Below, one piece after another: positions 1 to 8,167 of a stretch of 16,278 nt of DNA (position 1 is its first letter; every line of letters starts with the position of its first letter). The DNA is from Candidatus Eiseniibacteriota bacterium (lineage in GTDB: Bacteria; Eisenbacteria; RBG-16-71-46; JAFGJU01). Both the position numbers and the translations under genes were made by a program. Location of the stretch: positions 1-16,278 of the forward strand of contig JAFGJU010000090.1 in the NCBI GenBank assembly GCA_016928935.1, in the 5' to 3' direction. The notes under the pieces are model-generated. The model ran no database searches and was not told where the DNA came from. It saw only the letters and a list, made by a program, of their open reading frames with translations.

Positions 1-6
1 GCCCCC

Positions 7-2640
7 ATGTTGTTTTTGGCTTGCGCCGTTGTGCCCATCGCAGTCCTTGGTGTGATTCCCGCATTTGGGCCCGGCGAGGCGGCCGCCTCCCCTGTCGCGA
101 CTTCCCCTGTCGCGACTTCCATTGTCGCAGCGCCTTCTCCGCTCGCTCGCGTCCCTTCCGCAGAGCCGGCTTTTTCAGTGTGCGTGGTCGAGCTCAGCGA
201 CGCGCCGGCGGAGCTCAAGATACCCTGGCTCCTACTGCCGCCCGAGTCCTTCCTTCCGGGTATAGCCGTGGCGGACCGCCGTCTTCTGAGCGTGCTCGAG
301 CGCTCGGGCGCCGGTGTCCGCGTCCTCGGAGAATACATAGAGAGCGACGACGTCTACCTGGTCCAGGCTTCTCCGTTTGTCAGCCAGGAGACCCTGTCGC
401 GCGTGGGACGAGTGCTCTGGTCGAGCGGGAGCACGCACATCATCTCAGTCGCGGGAGACATCAGGAAGACGGCGCCGCTGCCCGGCCTCCGTTCGCGGTT
501 ACTGATGCCGGTCGAAGAGAAGCTCTCGTACGTGAGGGCGCGAGAGTGGGGCGGCCGGCAGTATGAGCGAGTGGCATCTTCCGAGCTACTGCCTCCCACG
601 CCCACAGAAGAGCAGTGGATCGACCAGATGGTGGCGTCGGTTTCACAGGCCGAGATAGAAGGGACTATGAGGTCGCTGACCGGGGTCGAAGGGGTCAACG
701 TTCCGGCGGGCCTGGACACGATATGGACCAGATACTCGTACCATCCCGATTGCGTGATCGCCGCGGAGCACCTGTACGGCCAGTTCGACAGCCTGGGGCT
801 TGACGTGGCATTCGACAGCTTCTTCGGCGTGCCGCTCAAGTCGGCGGCGTTCAAGGGGCCGGAGGGGTACGCGGCCGGTGGCAACGGCGTCGTCTACCAC
901 ACCTCCGACGGCGGTGACACCTGGGAGAAGCAGGACGCCGGCACGGGTAATAACCTCTGGAAGGCCTCGGCCATAGCGGGAGACACTTGCTGGATTTCGG
1001 GCGGTTTCGGAGAGCTCATCCGGACCAGCGACGGGGGTGAGACTTGGGAGCAGCTTGTCTCCGGAACAAGCTACTATCTCTACGGCGTTGAGTTCGTGAA
1101 CTCCCAGGTCGGCTGGGTGTGCGGTGACGGCGGGCTCATAAAGAAGAGCACCAACGGCGGTGTGGACTGGTCCACTCAGGTCTCGCACACCATACAGAGG
1201 CTGTACGACATCGAGTTCACCGACCTGAATAACGGGTGGGCCGTGGGCAACTCAGGCGGCATCCTCAGGACGTCGGACGGCGGCGCCAACTGGGAGGTCC
1301 GAACGGACGTCACCACCGAGAGAATGTACGACGTGTGTTTTGTAGACTCTCTGCACGGTTGGGCGGTCGGGGCCGCCGGGGTCATAGTACACACGTCCGA
1401 CGGTGGAGAGGTCTGGCAGTATCAGTACAGCGGACTGCCGAGCGCTCTCATGAGCGTCAGTTTCGTCGATACCCAGGTCGGCTGGGCCGTCGGCTCCGCC
1501 GGCATCATCATGCACACCGAAAACGCGGGAGCGACCTGGACGCAGCAGCCGAGTGGTTCCTACGTGATCCTGTACGGGGTATGCTGCATAGACGCGTCCC
1601 ACGGTTGGGCGGTCGGAAACGGGTCGGTCGTACGCACGGTGGACGGCGAAACGTGGCCTTCCATCAACGACAACATGCCCGATCAGTGGCGCAACGTCGT
1701 CGCCACGATGACTGGCACCACATACCCGTCGTCGTACTACGTCGTTTGCGGCCACTACGACAGCATCTCCGATGACCCAATGGTGCGCGCTCCCGGAGCG
1801 GACGACAACGCAACAGGAGCGAGCGTCGTGCTCGAGGCGGCGCGGGTGCTGAAGGACTTTCCGTTCCGCTCCTCCATGAAGTTCATCTGCTTCTCCGGCG
1901 AAGAACAGGGTCTTCTGGGAAGCAATCACTACGCTGGCGACGCGCGCTTGGCCGGGCACGACATAGACGGTGTGCTCAACTTCGACATGGTGGGCTACGG
2001 CACGCCCAACATCTACTTGTACTGCGACGGCCAGTCCGAGTGGCTGGCCAACTACTGCGTCGCTGCTCGAGACACTTTCGTGCCCTGGCTGGACCTCACC
2101 AAGTCCCTGGACCCGAGCATGAGGTACAGCGATCATGCGATGTTCTGGGACAGGGGCTACAGCGCGCTCCTCGGGATTGAGATTGACTACCTGACCAACC
2201 CCTGGTACCACAGCACCGGTGACGTGATGGATTACCTAACGCTTTCGTTCACCACGGACGTGGCGCGGCTTGCCGTGGCCTCTCTGGCCTCGCTGGCCGG
2301 GCTGGACACGACGCTCATCAGCGTCGCGGAGGTCCCGCCGCCGGACCCGGGACTCCGGCTGGGTCGGAACTATCCTAATCCGTTCAACCCCCTCACCTCG
2401 ATCCCGTTCTCTCTTCCGCCCACTTCGACGCCGGCCAACTACGTTCTTGCAATTCTCGACCCCGCTGGTAGGATTGTCAGGATTTTGGAGACAGGTCTTA
2501 CCTGCGCCACGCCTCTCGACAGAACGGCGGTGTGGGACGGAACGGACGAGAGCGGCAGGCACGTTGCCTCGGGCGTCTACTTGTCCTTCCTCCGCTGCGG
2601 AGACGATGTCAGAGCACAGAAGATAGTGCTGGCCAGGTAG
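7..2640 (+). CDS. Secreted M28-family zinc metallopeptidase with inserted YCF48-like beta-propeller and FlgD-like C-terminal tail
   Basis: Predicted exported aminopeptidase or carboxypeptidase of family M28. From the first ATG the protein has 877 residues: a hydrophobic signal (about 1-28), a Ser/Ala/Pro/Val linker with a 15-bp tandem repeat in the DNA (91-120), an uncharacterised region, and then the start of the M28 fold (about 195-277). Next come about six propeller blades (278-552), each with a TSDGGxxW and GWAVG pattern, and then the rest of the M28 domain. All five zinc ligands and the base can be placed: H583 (GHYDS), D600 (DDNATG), E632/E633 (SGEEQG), D660 (NFDMVGY) and H710 (SDHAMF). 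Residues 785-877 form a FlgD-like Ig tail starting LGRNYPNPFNP, likely for cell-surface sorting or anchoring. The signal lacks the usual basic N-region and only six bases precede the ATG, so the true start may lie upstream of the window. The substrate is unknown. The gene is separated from murQ by about 245 bp. Confidence 0.92.
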   Translation: MLFLACAVVPIAVLGVIPAFGPGEAAASPVATSPVATSIVAAPSPLARVPSAEPAFSVCVVELSDAPAELKIPWLLLPPESFLPGIAVADRRLLSVLERSGAGVRVLGEYIESDDVYLVQASPFVSQETLSRVGRVLWSSGSTHIISVAGDIRKTAPLPGLRSRLLMPVEEKLSYVRAREWGGRQYERVASSELLPPTPTEEQWIDQMVASVSQAEIEGTMRSLTGVEGVNVPAGLDTIWTRYSYHPDCVIAAEHLYGQFDSLGLDVAFDSFFGVPLKSAAFKGPEGYAAGGNGVVYHTSDGGDTWEKQDAGTGNNLWKASAIAGDTCWISGGFGELIRTSDGGETWEQLVSGTSYYLYGVEFVNSQVGWVCGDGGLIKKSTNGGVDWSTQVSHTIQRLYDIEFTDLNNGWAVGNSGGILRTSDGGANWEVRTDVTTERMYDVCFVDSLHGWAVGAAGVIVHTSDGGEVWQYQYSGLPSALMSVSFVDTQVGWAVGSAGIIMHTENAGATWTQQPSGSYVILYGVCCIDASHGWAVGNGSVVRTVDGETWPSINDNMPDQWRNVVATMTGTTYPSSYYVVCGHYDSISDDPMVRAPGADDNATGASVVLEAARVLKDFPFRSSMKFICFSGEEQGLLGSNHYAGDARLAGHDIDGVLNFDMVGYGTPNIYLYCDGQSEWLANYCVAARDTFVPWLDLTKSLDPSMRYSDHAMFWDRGYSALLGIEIDYLTNPWYHSTGDVMDYLTLSFTTDVARLAVASLASLAGLDTTLISVAEVPPPDPGLRLGRNYPNPFNPLTSIPFSLPPTSTPANYVLAILDPAGRIVRILETGLTCATPLDRTAVWDGTDESGRHVASGVYLSFLRCGDDVRAQKIVLAR
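91..120 (+). repeat. 15-bp tandem duplication inside the peptidase linker
   Basis: CCTGTCGCGACTTCC occurs twice in direct succession (91-105 and 106-120), followed by a decayed third partial copy. It encodes SPVATSPVATS just after the signal peptide. It keeps frame and lies in a low-complexity linker, so it is probably a neutral slippage product. Confidence 0.9.
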
Positions 2641-2885
2641 GACCGGCACGGCCGCGTCATCGCAGCCGGCCCTTTGGGTCCCGTTCCGTATCGCCCCTTA
2701 TGCCGAAGTCAAGAATCACAGGCAGGACGCGCGTGTCGGCCTCGCGCCGCGGGACCGTCCGAAGGCGTCGCCCCAGTGCCGGCCGGCGAAGTCACGCCGG
2801 GGCCGTCCGCACCCGGAGCGCCCGGCCGCTCAACGCCCTCGGGTCCGAACGAAACGAGGACATCTTCCTCGAGCTCCTCTCGCTG

Positions 2886-3806
2886 GTGACCGAACAGCGT
2901 AACCCCCGCACCATGGACATAGACGAAAAGGACACGGCCGGCATCCTGCGCACAATAAACGCGGAGGACAAGCTCGTGGCCGAGGTCGTGGAGAAGGAGA
3001 TTCCCCACATCGAGAAGGCGGTCGAGCTCGTGGTGAGGGGGCTCAGCCGCGGCGGCCGCCTCATCTACTTCGGCGCCGGCACGAGCGGCCGTATGGGGGT
3101 GTTCGACGCGGCCGAGTGCCCTCCGACCTTCGGGACGTCCCCGGAGACAGTACAGGGCGTGATAGCCGGCGGCCCAGGGGCGCTCCGCCGGGCGGTGGAG
3201 GGGGCGGAGGACAGAGAAGATGAGGCGCGGAGGCTGGTGCGAAAGCTCCGCGTCGGCACGAACGACGTCGTGCTCGGCATAGCCGCGAGCCGGCGCACTC
3301 CGTTCGTCAAGGCCGCGGTGGCCGAGGCGCGCCGGCTCGGAGCAGCGACCGTCTACCTCACCTGCAATCCCAGGCGGACGATGGATGTTCCCGTGGACGT
3401 CGCAATCTGCCCCGAGGTGGGGCCGGAGGTCATAATGGGCTCGACGCGCATGAAGGCGGGCACGGCGCAGAAGTTGGTGCTCAACATGATAACGACGTGC
3501 GCGATGATCCAGCTCGGCAAAGTGTTCGAGAACATGATGGTCGACCTGATGACCACAAACAAGAAGCTCGTGGAGCGCTCCAGGCGTGTCGTAATGATGA
3601 TCACGGGAGCCGATTACGACACGGCCGCGGACCTCCTGGTGAAGGCCGGCGGCAGCGTCAAGAAGGCGATAGTGATGATAGAGGCGGGCGTGGGCGCGGC
3701 CGAGGCACAAAGGCTGCTGACTCGCTCTTCGGGGTTCGTGCGAGGGGCGCTGAGGCTGGGCCTCGGCATGAGGGCGCCGCGCAAGACAGGGCGGTCACGG
3801 CAATGA
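2886..3806 (+). CDS. murQ: N-acetylmuramic acid 6-phosphate etherase
   Basis: Cytosolic lyase-type etherase that removes D-lactate from MurNAc-6-phosphate to give GlcNAc-6-phosphate. This is the last dedicated step of peptidoglycan amino-sugar recycling. The family opening (VTEQRNPRTMDID) and the SIS-domain phosphate loop (GAGTSGRMG) are clear. The two catalytic glutamates described for E. coli (Glu83 and Glu114) correspond to E77 (ECPPTFG) and E108 (VEGAED), counting from this start. Later family blocks GSTRMKAGTAQKLVLNM and MMVDLMTTNKKLVERS are intact. The second phosphate-loop region reads AASRRTP where the family has AASGRTP (R136 for Gly). The start is uncertain. GTG at 2886 gives a normal 306 residues, but family-like sequence (DIFLELLSL) continues just upstream. 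An in-frame ATG at 2700 would add a dubious Arg-rich leader, and ATG 2913 would cut the conserved opening. No start has a good ribosome-binding site. The stop overlaps the next start (ATGA), implying translational coupling. Confidence 0.94.
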   Translation: MTEQRNPRTMDIDEKDTAGILRTINAEDKLVAEVVEKEIPHIEKAVELVVRGLSRGGRLIYFGAGTSGRMGVFDAAECPPTFGTSPETVQGVIAGGPGALRRAVEGAEDREDEARRLVRKLRVGTNDVVLGIAASRRTPFVKAAVAEARRLGAATVYLTCNPRRTMDVPVDVAICPEVGPEVIMGSTRMKAGTAQKLVLNMITTCAMIQLGKVFENMMVDLMTTNKKLVERSRRVVMMITGADYDTAADLLVKAGGSVKKAIVMIEAGVGAAEAQRLLTRSSGFVRGALRLGLGMRAPRKTGRSRQ

Positions 3807-5182
3807 AATCCCCTTCTGTCGAAAGCACTCGCGCGGTCCCGGTGCGTCGCAGAATTGAGTCCGTGCTTCGCGGCTTCAGGGCAGGCGTCCGCTCCGGCGC
3901 GCGCATTTGTCTTGCCGCCGGCGTCCCGGCCGGCGTGCGCGCCCCCGCGTCCGCGTGTGTCGGGTCGGCGTGCGTCGCGTCAGTGTGCGTTCTCGCGTTA
4001 GCCCTATCGGGCGCGTCGTGTCAGAAACAGAGCGGGACGAAGATAGTCTTCTGGCAGTTCTGGTCTGCGGACGTCATCAACCCCATAATCGCCCAGTTCG
4101 AAAAAGCCAACCCGGGCATCACGGTGGAGATGCAGCAGCTGACGTGGCAGAATGGGTTCGAGAAGATAGTGGCCGCTGTGTCGTCCGGCACGCAGCCCGA
4201 CCTCTGCGAGCTGGGCTCCACTTGGGTCCCCAAGTTCGCAGCCGACGGCGTGCTGGCCGACCTGACCTCGGACGTGGCCGACATGCGCGACGACTACTTG
4301 TTCTGGGACAGCTGCACCCTGAACGACACGGTGTTCGGCATTCCGTGGGTGGCCGGAACCAGGGCCCTCTTCTACAACAAGGAGCTGTTCGCGAAGGCGG
4401 GGCTCGACCCCGAGAAGCCGCCCAAGACGTGGGCCGAGCTCTCGGCCTGCGCCAAAAAGATACACGCGTCGGCGGCCGGCGTGTACGGGTTCGGGCTCAA
4501 CACCGGCGAGCGGTACATCCTGTTCAAGAAGTTCATGCCCCTGGCGTGGGGAAACGGCGGCGCTGTTCTGACCGCCGACATGCGGCGTCCGGCCCTGTAT
4601 TCGGTGCAGAACATTCAGGCGCTCGACTTCTATCGCTCGCTGAAACCCTACTCCCTGGTCGAGAAGCAGGACGTCCTGGACATGGCGTTCAAGCAGGGCA
4701 AGCTGGGGATGATGATATCCGGGGGCTGGAACTTGAGCACTGTTCCGTCCGACGCGCCCCAACTCAAGTTCGGCGTTGCCCTCGTACCCAGACCGGCGGC
4801 CGGCCGCGGCTCTCACGCGTCTTTCGCCGGCAGCGAGATACTAGTCACGTTCGCGAAGTCGAAGCACAAGGCGGAGGCCCTGAAGCTCGCGCGGTTCCTC
4901 GTGTCGCGAGACAACGTCATCGCGCTTTCCAGGGCGGCCAAGAGCGTCCAGCCGGCCCTGAGGGGCGCCGAGGACGACCCCTACTACGAGACACACCCCC
5001 TTGAGAGGACGTTTGTGATACAGCTTAAGACCGCCGTGGCGCCGCCCGCCCATCCCAAGTGGGTGGAGATAGAGGACGAGATAGACGCCGCGGTGGAAGA
5101 GGTTCTCTACGACAGAAAGGCGTCGGGCGAGGCCCTGCTCGACGCACACAAGAAGATAGAGGACATAATCTCGCGGCCGTAG
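3803..5182 (+). CDS. Sugar ABC transporter substrate-binding lipoprotein (family 1, COG1653-like)
   Basis: Extracytoplasmic solute-binding protein that should deliver a sugar to the two permeases encoded just downstream. Hallmarks are the opening IVFWQFWSADVINPIIAQFE, the GIPWVAGTRALFYNKELFAKAGLD block, KTWAEL, and the late MMISGGWNLS segment. The mature domain is a normal size for the family (about 390 residues). A hydrophobic stretch ends in LSGASC with C73 as the likely lipidated cysteine; Gly at -3 makes the lipobox imperfect. The leader is unusually long (72 residues) and rich in Cys, Ala and Val. A GTG at 3935 would give a more usual 28-residue signal peptide, but the ATG at 3803 overlaps the murQ stop as ATGA, which favours coupling from that start. 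Position between murQ and anmK suggests a cell-wall sugar such as GlcNAc-anhydroMurNAc or MurNAc. That substrate is inferred from context, not read from the sequence. Confidence 0.92.
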   Translation: MKSPSVESTRAVPVRRRIESVLRGFRAGVRSGARICLAAGVPAGVRAPASACVGSACVASVCVLALALSGASCQKQSGTKIVFWQFWSADVINPIIAQFEKANPGITVEMQQLTWQNGFEKIVAAVSSGTQPDLCELGSTWVPKFAADGVLADLTSDVADMRDDYLFWDSCTLNDTVFGIPWVAGTRALFYNKELFAKAGLDPEKPPKTWAELSACAKKIHASAAGVYGFGLNTGERYILFKKFMPLAWGNGGAVLTADMRRPALYSVQNIQALDFYRSLKPYSLVEKQDVLDMAFKQGKLGMMISGGWNLSTVPSDAPQLKFGVALVPRPAAGRGSHASFAGSEILVTFAKSKHKAEALKLARFLVSRDNVIALSRAAKSVQPALRGAEDDPYYETHPLERTFVIQLKTAVAPPAHPKWVEIEDEIDAAVEEVLYDRKASGEALLDAHKKIEDIISRP

Positions 5183-5202
5183 CCGCGGTGCGGAGCGCTG
5201 TT

Positions 5203-6105
5203 GTGACCCTTCGTGCTCGCTCCAACCCTCGGCCCATCCACTCGGGCCGCTCCACCCTGACATTCCTCTCGCCGTGGCTCGTTTCCTTCGGGCTGTTCTG
5301 GCTGTTCCCGTTGGCCTTCTCGCTCGTCCTGAGCTTCATGGAGTTCAACCCGCTCCGGCCCGACCTGGCCAGGTTCGTGGGCCTCGCCAACTTCGGCGCG
5401 GCCGTCGGAGACCCGCTGTTCTGGACGTCCCTCAGGAACACTCTTGTGTTCGTAGTGGGGACCGTGCCGGTCACGACTCTGATAGCGTTCTTCCTGGCGG
5501 TGGCCTTGAACCGCAAGATTCCGTTTCGCTCGTTCTACAGGGCCGGGTTCTTCGTGCCTTCCATAGTCTCGGTCGTGGTCATCTCGATAGTGTTCAAGCA
5601 GCTGTACTCGCCAGCGGGGCTGGTCAACAAGGTGGTGGAGCTTTTCGGTGGCGATCCGAGGTCGTGGCTGGGGGAGCCCGGCACTGCTCTCCTTTCCATC
5701 ATGGCCATGGACGTGTGGTCCAGCTTCGGGTACTACACGATCCTCTTCTTGGCCGGGCTCCAGGGAATCCCGCCGGAGCTCTACGAGGCGGCGGTGCTGG
5801 ACGGGAGCGGTTTCTGGGGCACTCTCAGGTTCGTGACGGTGCCCATGCTCCGTCCCATCACGCTGTTCGTGGTGGTCATCAACACGATACGTTCGTTCCA
5901 GATTTTCATCGAGATATTCGTGATGACGAGGGGCGGTCCGCTGAACAGCACCCTGACGTCCGTGTTCTACCTGTACGACCGGGCGTTCTACCGTTTCGAG
6001 ATGGGCTACGCCAGCGCAGTGGGCTACCTGCTGTTCGCGGTCATCATGGCCTTCTCGTTCCTGCAGATGAGATACCTGAGGGTCGGACGGGGGGCGGCGG
6101 AATGA
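5203..6105 (+). CDS. Sugar ABC transporter permease (MalF/UgpA type)
   Basis: Inner-membrane subunit of the importer, pairing with the next gene. The 300-residue protein has about six hydrophobic segments, beginning LTFLSPWLVSFGLFWLFPLA. It carries the cytoplasmic EAA loop that docks the ATPase (YEAAVLDGSGFWGTLRFVTVP). The start at GTG 5203 is chosen because GGAG at 5192-5195 lies seven bases upstream; GTG 5188 is the alternative and would add five residues. It follows the binding-protein gene by 20 bp and overlaps the second permease by four bases (ATGA). Assignment to the COG1175-like permease class is secure; the transported sugar is unknown. Confidence 0.94.
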   Translation: MTLRARSNPRPIHSGRSTLTFLSPWLVSFGLFWLFPLAFSLVLSFMEFNPLRPDLARFVGLANFGAAVGDPLFWTSLRNTLVFVVGTVPVTTLIAFFLAVALNRKIPFRSFYRAGFFVPSIVSVVVISIVFKQLYSPAGLVNKVVELFGGDPRSWLGEPGTALLSIMAMDVWSSFGYYTILFLAGLQGIPPELYEAAVLDGSGFWGTLRFVTVPMLRPITLFVVVINTIRSFQIFIEIFVMTRGGPLNSTLTSVFYLYDRAFYRFEMGYASAVGYLLFAVIMAFSFLQMRYLRVGRGAAE

Positions 6106-6917
6106 GAACCAGGACGGTCATACTGTCGGTCGTTCTGCTGGCGCTGCTCGTATCCACGCTGTTCCCGCTCTACTGGATGGTGGCGACGTCAGTCAGGGGC
6201 GAGGGCGCCGTGATAAAGAAGGCGGTCGAGCTGTGGCCTGAGAGTCCCACTCTCACGAACTACGTCGACGTGTGGAAGAGCGGGCCGTTCGCTCGGTACT
6301 TCCTGAACAGCGTCGTCGTGAGCGCACTCGTGGTCCTGGGCAACATGCTCTTCGCCTCGATGGTCGGCTACGGCATCGCGCGGAGGGAGTTCCGCGGAAA
6401 GCGCCTGCTGACCGTCGGCGTGGTGTCGATGCTGATGGTGCCCAGGCAGATCACGATGATCCCGCTTTACCTGCTCATATCCAAGTTCCGCATGATAGAT
6501 TCCTATTTCGCGCTTACCCTCCCGTTCCTGGTGGACGCCTTCAACGTGTTCCTGATATCGCAGTACATGACGTCTCTCCCGACAGAGCTGGAAGACGCGG
6601 CCCGAGTGGACGGCGCAGGCGACATGAGCATATTCTTCCGGATCGTTCTCCCGCTCTCGCGGCCGGCGCTGGCGGTCGTGGGCATCAACACGTTCCTCGT
6701 TAACTGGAACTCCTTCCTGTACCCGCTCATATTGACAAACAGCGAGCGAATGCGTACTCTGCCGGTCGGTCTCGCGCTGTATTCACAGGGAGAGCACAGC
6801 GTGGACTGGGGGCACCTGACAGCAGGCTCCACGGTGTGCGCTCTGCCCATCATCGTCGTGTTTCTGTTGTTTCAGAGACACATAATTGAAGGTCTGACCG
6901 CCGGTTCGAGCAAGTGA
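6102..6917 (+). CDS. Sugar ABC transporter permease (MalG/UgpE type)
   Basis: Second membrane subunit of the sugar importer, 271 residues, the usual size for COG0395-like permeases. It opens with a membrane segment after a short basic N-terminus (MRTRTVILSVVLLALLVSTLFPLYW). Its EAA loop reads LEDAARVDGAGDMSIFFRIVLP, and the family block MLMVPRQITMIPLYLL is present. The ATG sits within an ATGA overlap with the first permease and follows a G-rich stretch that can serve as ribosome-binding site. No ATP-binding subunit follows it. The importer therefore probably borrows a shared MsmX/UgpC-type ATPase encoded elsewhere, as is common for this class. Its stop codon lies in the loop of a predicted hairpin. 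Confidence 0.94.
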   Translation: MRTRTVILSVVLLALLVSTLFPLYWMVATSVRGEGAVIKKAVELWPESPTLTNYVDVWKSGPFARYFLNSVVVSALVVLGNMLFASMVGYGIARREFRGKRLLTVGVVSMLMVPRQITMIPLYLLISKFRMIDSYFALTLPFLVDAFNVFLISQYMTSLPTELEDAARVDGAGDMSIFFRIVLPLSRPALAVVGINTFLVNWNSFLYPLILTNSERMRTLPVGLALYSQGEHSVDWGHLTAGSTVCALPIIVVFLLFQRHIIEGLTAGSSK

Positions 6918-6932
6918 GGGGAGAACCGGTGG
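6898..6932 (+). other. Intercistronic hairpin spanning the stop codon between permease and anmK
   Basis: CCGCCGGTTC (6898-6907) pairs with GAACCGGTGG (6923-6932), ten base pairs with one G-U, around a 15-base loop that contains the permease stop codon. No T-run follows, so it is not a standard intrinsic terminator. It could affect mRNA processing or stability between the transporter and enzyme halves of the operon. It is read from complementarity only. Confidence 0.45.
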
Positions 6933-6963
6933 CCGGTGGAGGGGGCTCGACGCAGAGGTAGAC

Positions 6964-8166
6964 ATGAACGAGCTCACCAGGATAGCCAGGAAGAGGACCC
7001 GACGGGTGATCGGCCTCATGGCCGGTACGTCTCTTGACGGCATCTCCGCCGCCGTCGTAGACGTGACGGGTTCGGGTCCGGACACGAAGGCCGTGCTGCT
7101 GGAGCACGCCACGTTTGCGTTCGACCCGGAAGTGAAAGCGGCCATCCTCAAGGCCAGCTCTCCCGAGACGGGGACGGTGGACCTCCTGAGCGAACTCAAC
7201 TTTGTGATAGGAGAACTGCTGGCTGAGGCGGCCCGCAAGATAGTCGAGCAGTCGGGCCTCAGTATGGCGGACGTTGACCTGATAGGGTCTCACGGGCAGA
7301 CCGTGTATCATTGCCCGCGCGGCGGGCGCACTGGCTGGGGGGCCGCTTCGACGCTCCAGATCGGAGAGCCCTGCGTCCTGGCCGAAAGGACCGGCGTCAC
7401 GACGGTGGCCGACTTCAGGACTCGGGACGTGGCCGCCGGCGGATGCGGTGCGCCGCTCGTTCCCTACGTGGACTTCGTGCTCCTCCGGTCCGAGGAGAAG
7501 TCTCGCGTCGTCCTGAACATAGGCGGCATCGCCAACATCACGGTCTTGCCCAAGGGCTGCGCCATAGACGACGTCTTCGCCTTTGACACGGGACCGGGGA
7601 ACATTGCGATAGACGGGGTCGTGAGGGTGCTGACCGGAGGCAAGCAGGAGTTCGACTCCGAAGGGAAGCTGGCCGCGGAGGGTTCCGTCAACTTGGGCAT
7701 CGTGGAGGCGGTCCTGGGCCACGAGTACTTCGGGACGGAGCCGCCCAAGTCCACGGGCAGGGAGATGTTCGGTTCGGAGTTCGCCGGGCTGATCCTCGAG
7801 AAAGCGCGCGCTCTCGGCCTTTCGCAGAACGACATCGCCGCGACCACGACGGCAATCACTGCGCGTTCTATTCACGATGCGTGCGTGAGGTTTGTCTACC
7901 CGAAGGTGAAAGTGGACGAGGTCGTGGCGAGCGGCGGAGGCACCCGGAACGACACTCTCGCGAGGATGCTCAAAGACACATTTACCCCGGTGCCCGTCGT
8001 AATGTCGGACGAATGCGGCGTCAACAGCATGGCCAAGGAGGCCATAGCGTTCGCCGTGCTGGCCAACGAAGCGATCTCCGGCGGCCGGGCCAACGTACCG
8101 GGCGCGACCGGAGCCAGGAGAAGAGTGATACTGGGGAAGATAGTGCCCGCAGCAAAGGGAGATTGA
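6964..8166 (+). CDS. anmK: Anhydro-N-acetylmuramic acid kinase
   Basis: Cytosolic kinase that both opens the 1,6-anhydro ring of anhydroMurNAc and phosphorylates it with ATP, giving MurNAc-6-phosphate, the substrate of MurQ encoded upstream. The ASKHA-type ATP-binding opening VIGLMAGTSLDGISAAVVD is diagnostic. The block FDTGPGN contains D208, which probably matches the catalytic base Asp182 of the Pseudomonas enzyme. The NIGGIANIT and VASGGGTRN blocks are also present. The 400-residue length is slightly above the usual 370. The ATG at 6964 has a good ribosome-binding site, AGAGG at 6954-6958, five bases upstream. Only one base separates its stop from the next start. The presence of this kinase shows that the pathway's substrate is the anhydro form, made by lytic transglycosylases rather than by hydrolases. 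Confidence 0.96.
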   Translation: MNELTRIARKRTRRVIGLMAGTSLDGISAAVVDVTGSGPDTKAVLLEHATFAFDPEVKAAILKASSPETGTVDLLSELNFVIGELLAEAARKIVEQSGLSMADVDLIGSHGQTVYHCPRGGRTGWGAASTLQIGEPCVLAERTGVTTVADFRTRDVAAGGCGAPLVPYVDFVLLRSEEKSRVVLNIGGIANITVLPKGCAIDDVFAFDTGPGNIAIDGVVRVLTGGKQEFDSEGKLAAEGSVNLGIVEAVLGHEYFGTEPPKSTGREMFGSEFAGLILEKARALGLSQNDIAATTTAITARSIHDACVRFVYPKVKVDEVVASGGGTRNDTLARMLKDTFTPVPVVMSDECGVNSMAKEAIAFAVLANEAISGGRANVPGATGARRRVILGKIVPAAKGD

Positions 8167-8167
8167 C

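Noticed and set aside
278..1660. Propeller repeats as a possible recent DNA-level repeat array
   Set aside because: The blades are similar in protein (TSDGG, GWAVG) but well diverged in DNA, so this is an old domain repeat rather than a tandem array.
2783..2800. GC-rich hairpin (CCGGCG/CGCCGG) between the peptidase gene and murQ
   Set aside because: Only six base pairs and no T-run follow. Such short GC palindromes are frequent by chance at this base composition, so it is not called a terminator.
2700..2885. N-terminal extension of MurQ from ATG 2700
   Set aside because: The added residues are Arg-rich and unlike MurQ, and there is no ribosome-binding site. Only the last dozen codons before 2886 look family-like, so a longer start cannot be excluded but is not adopted.
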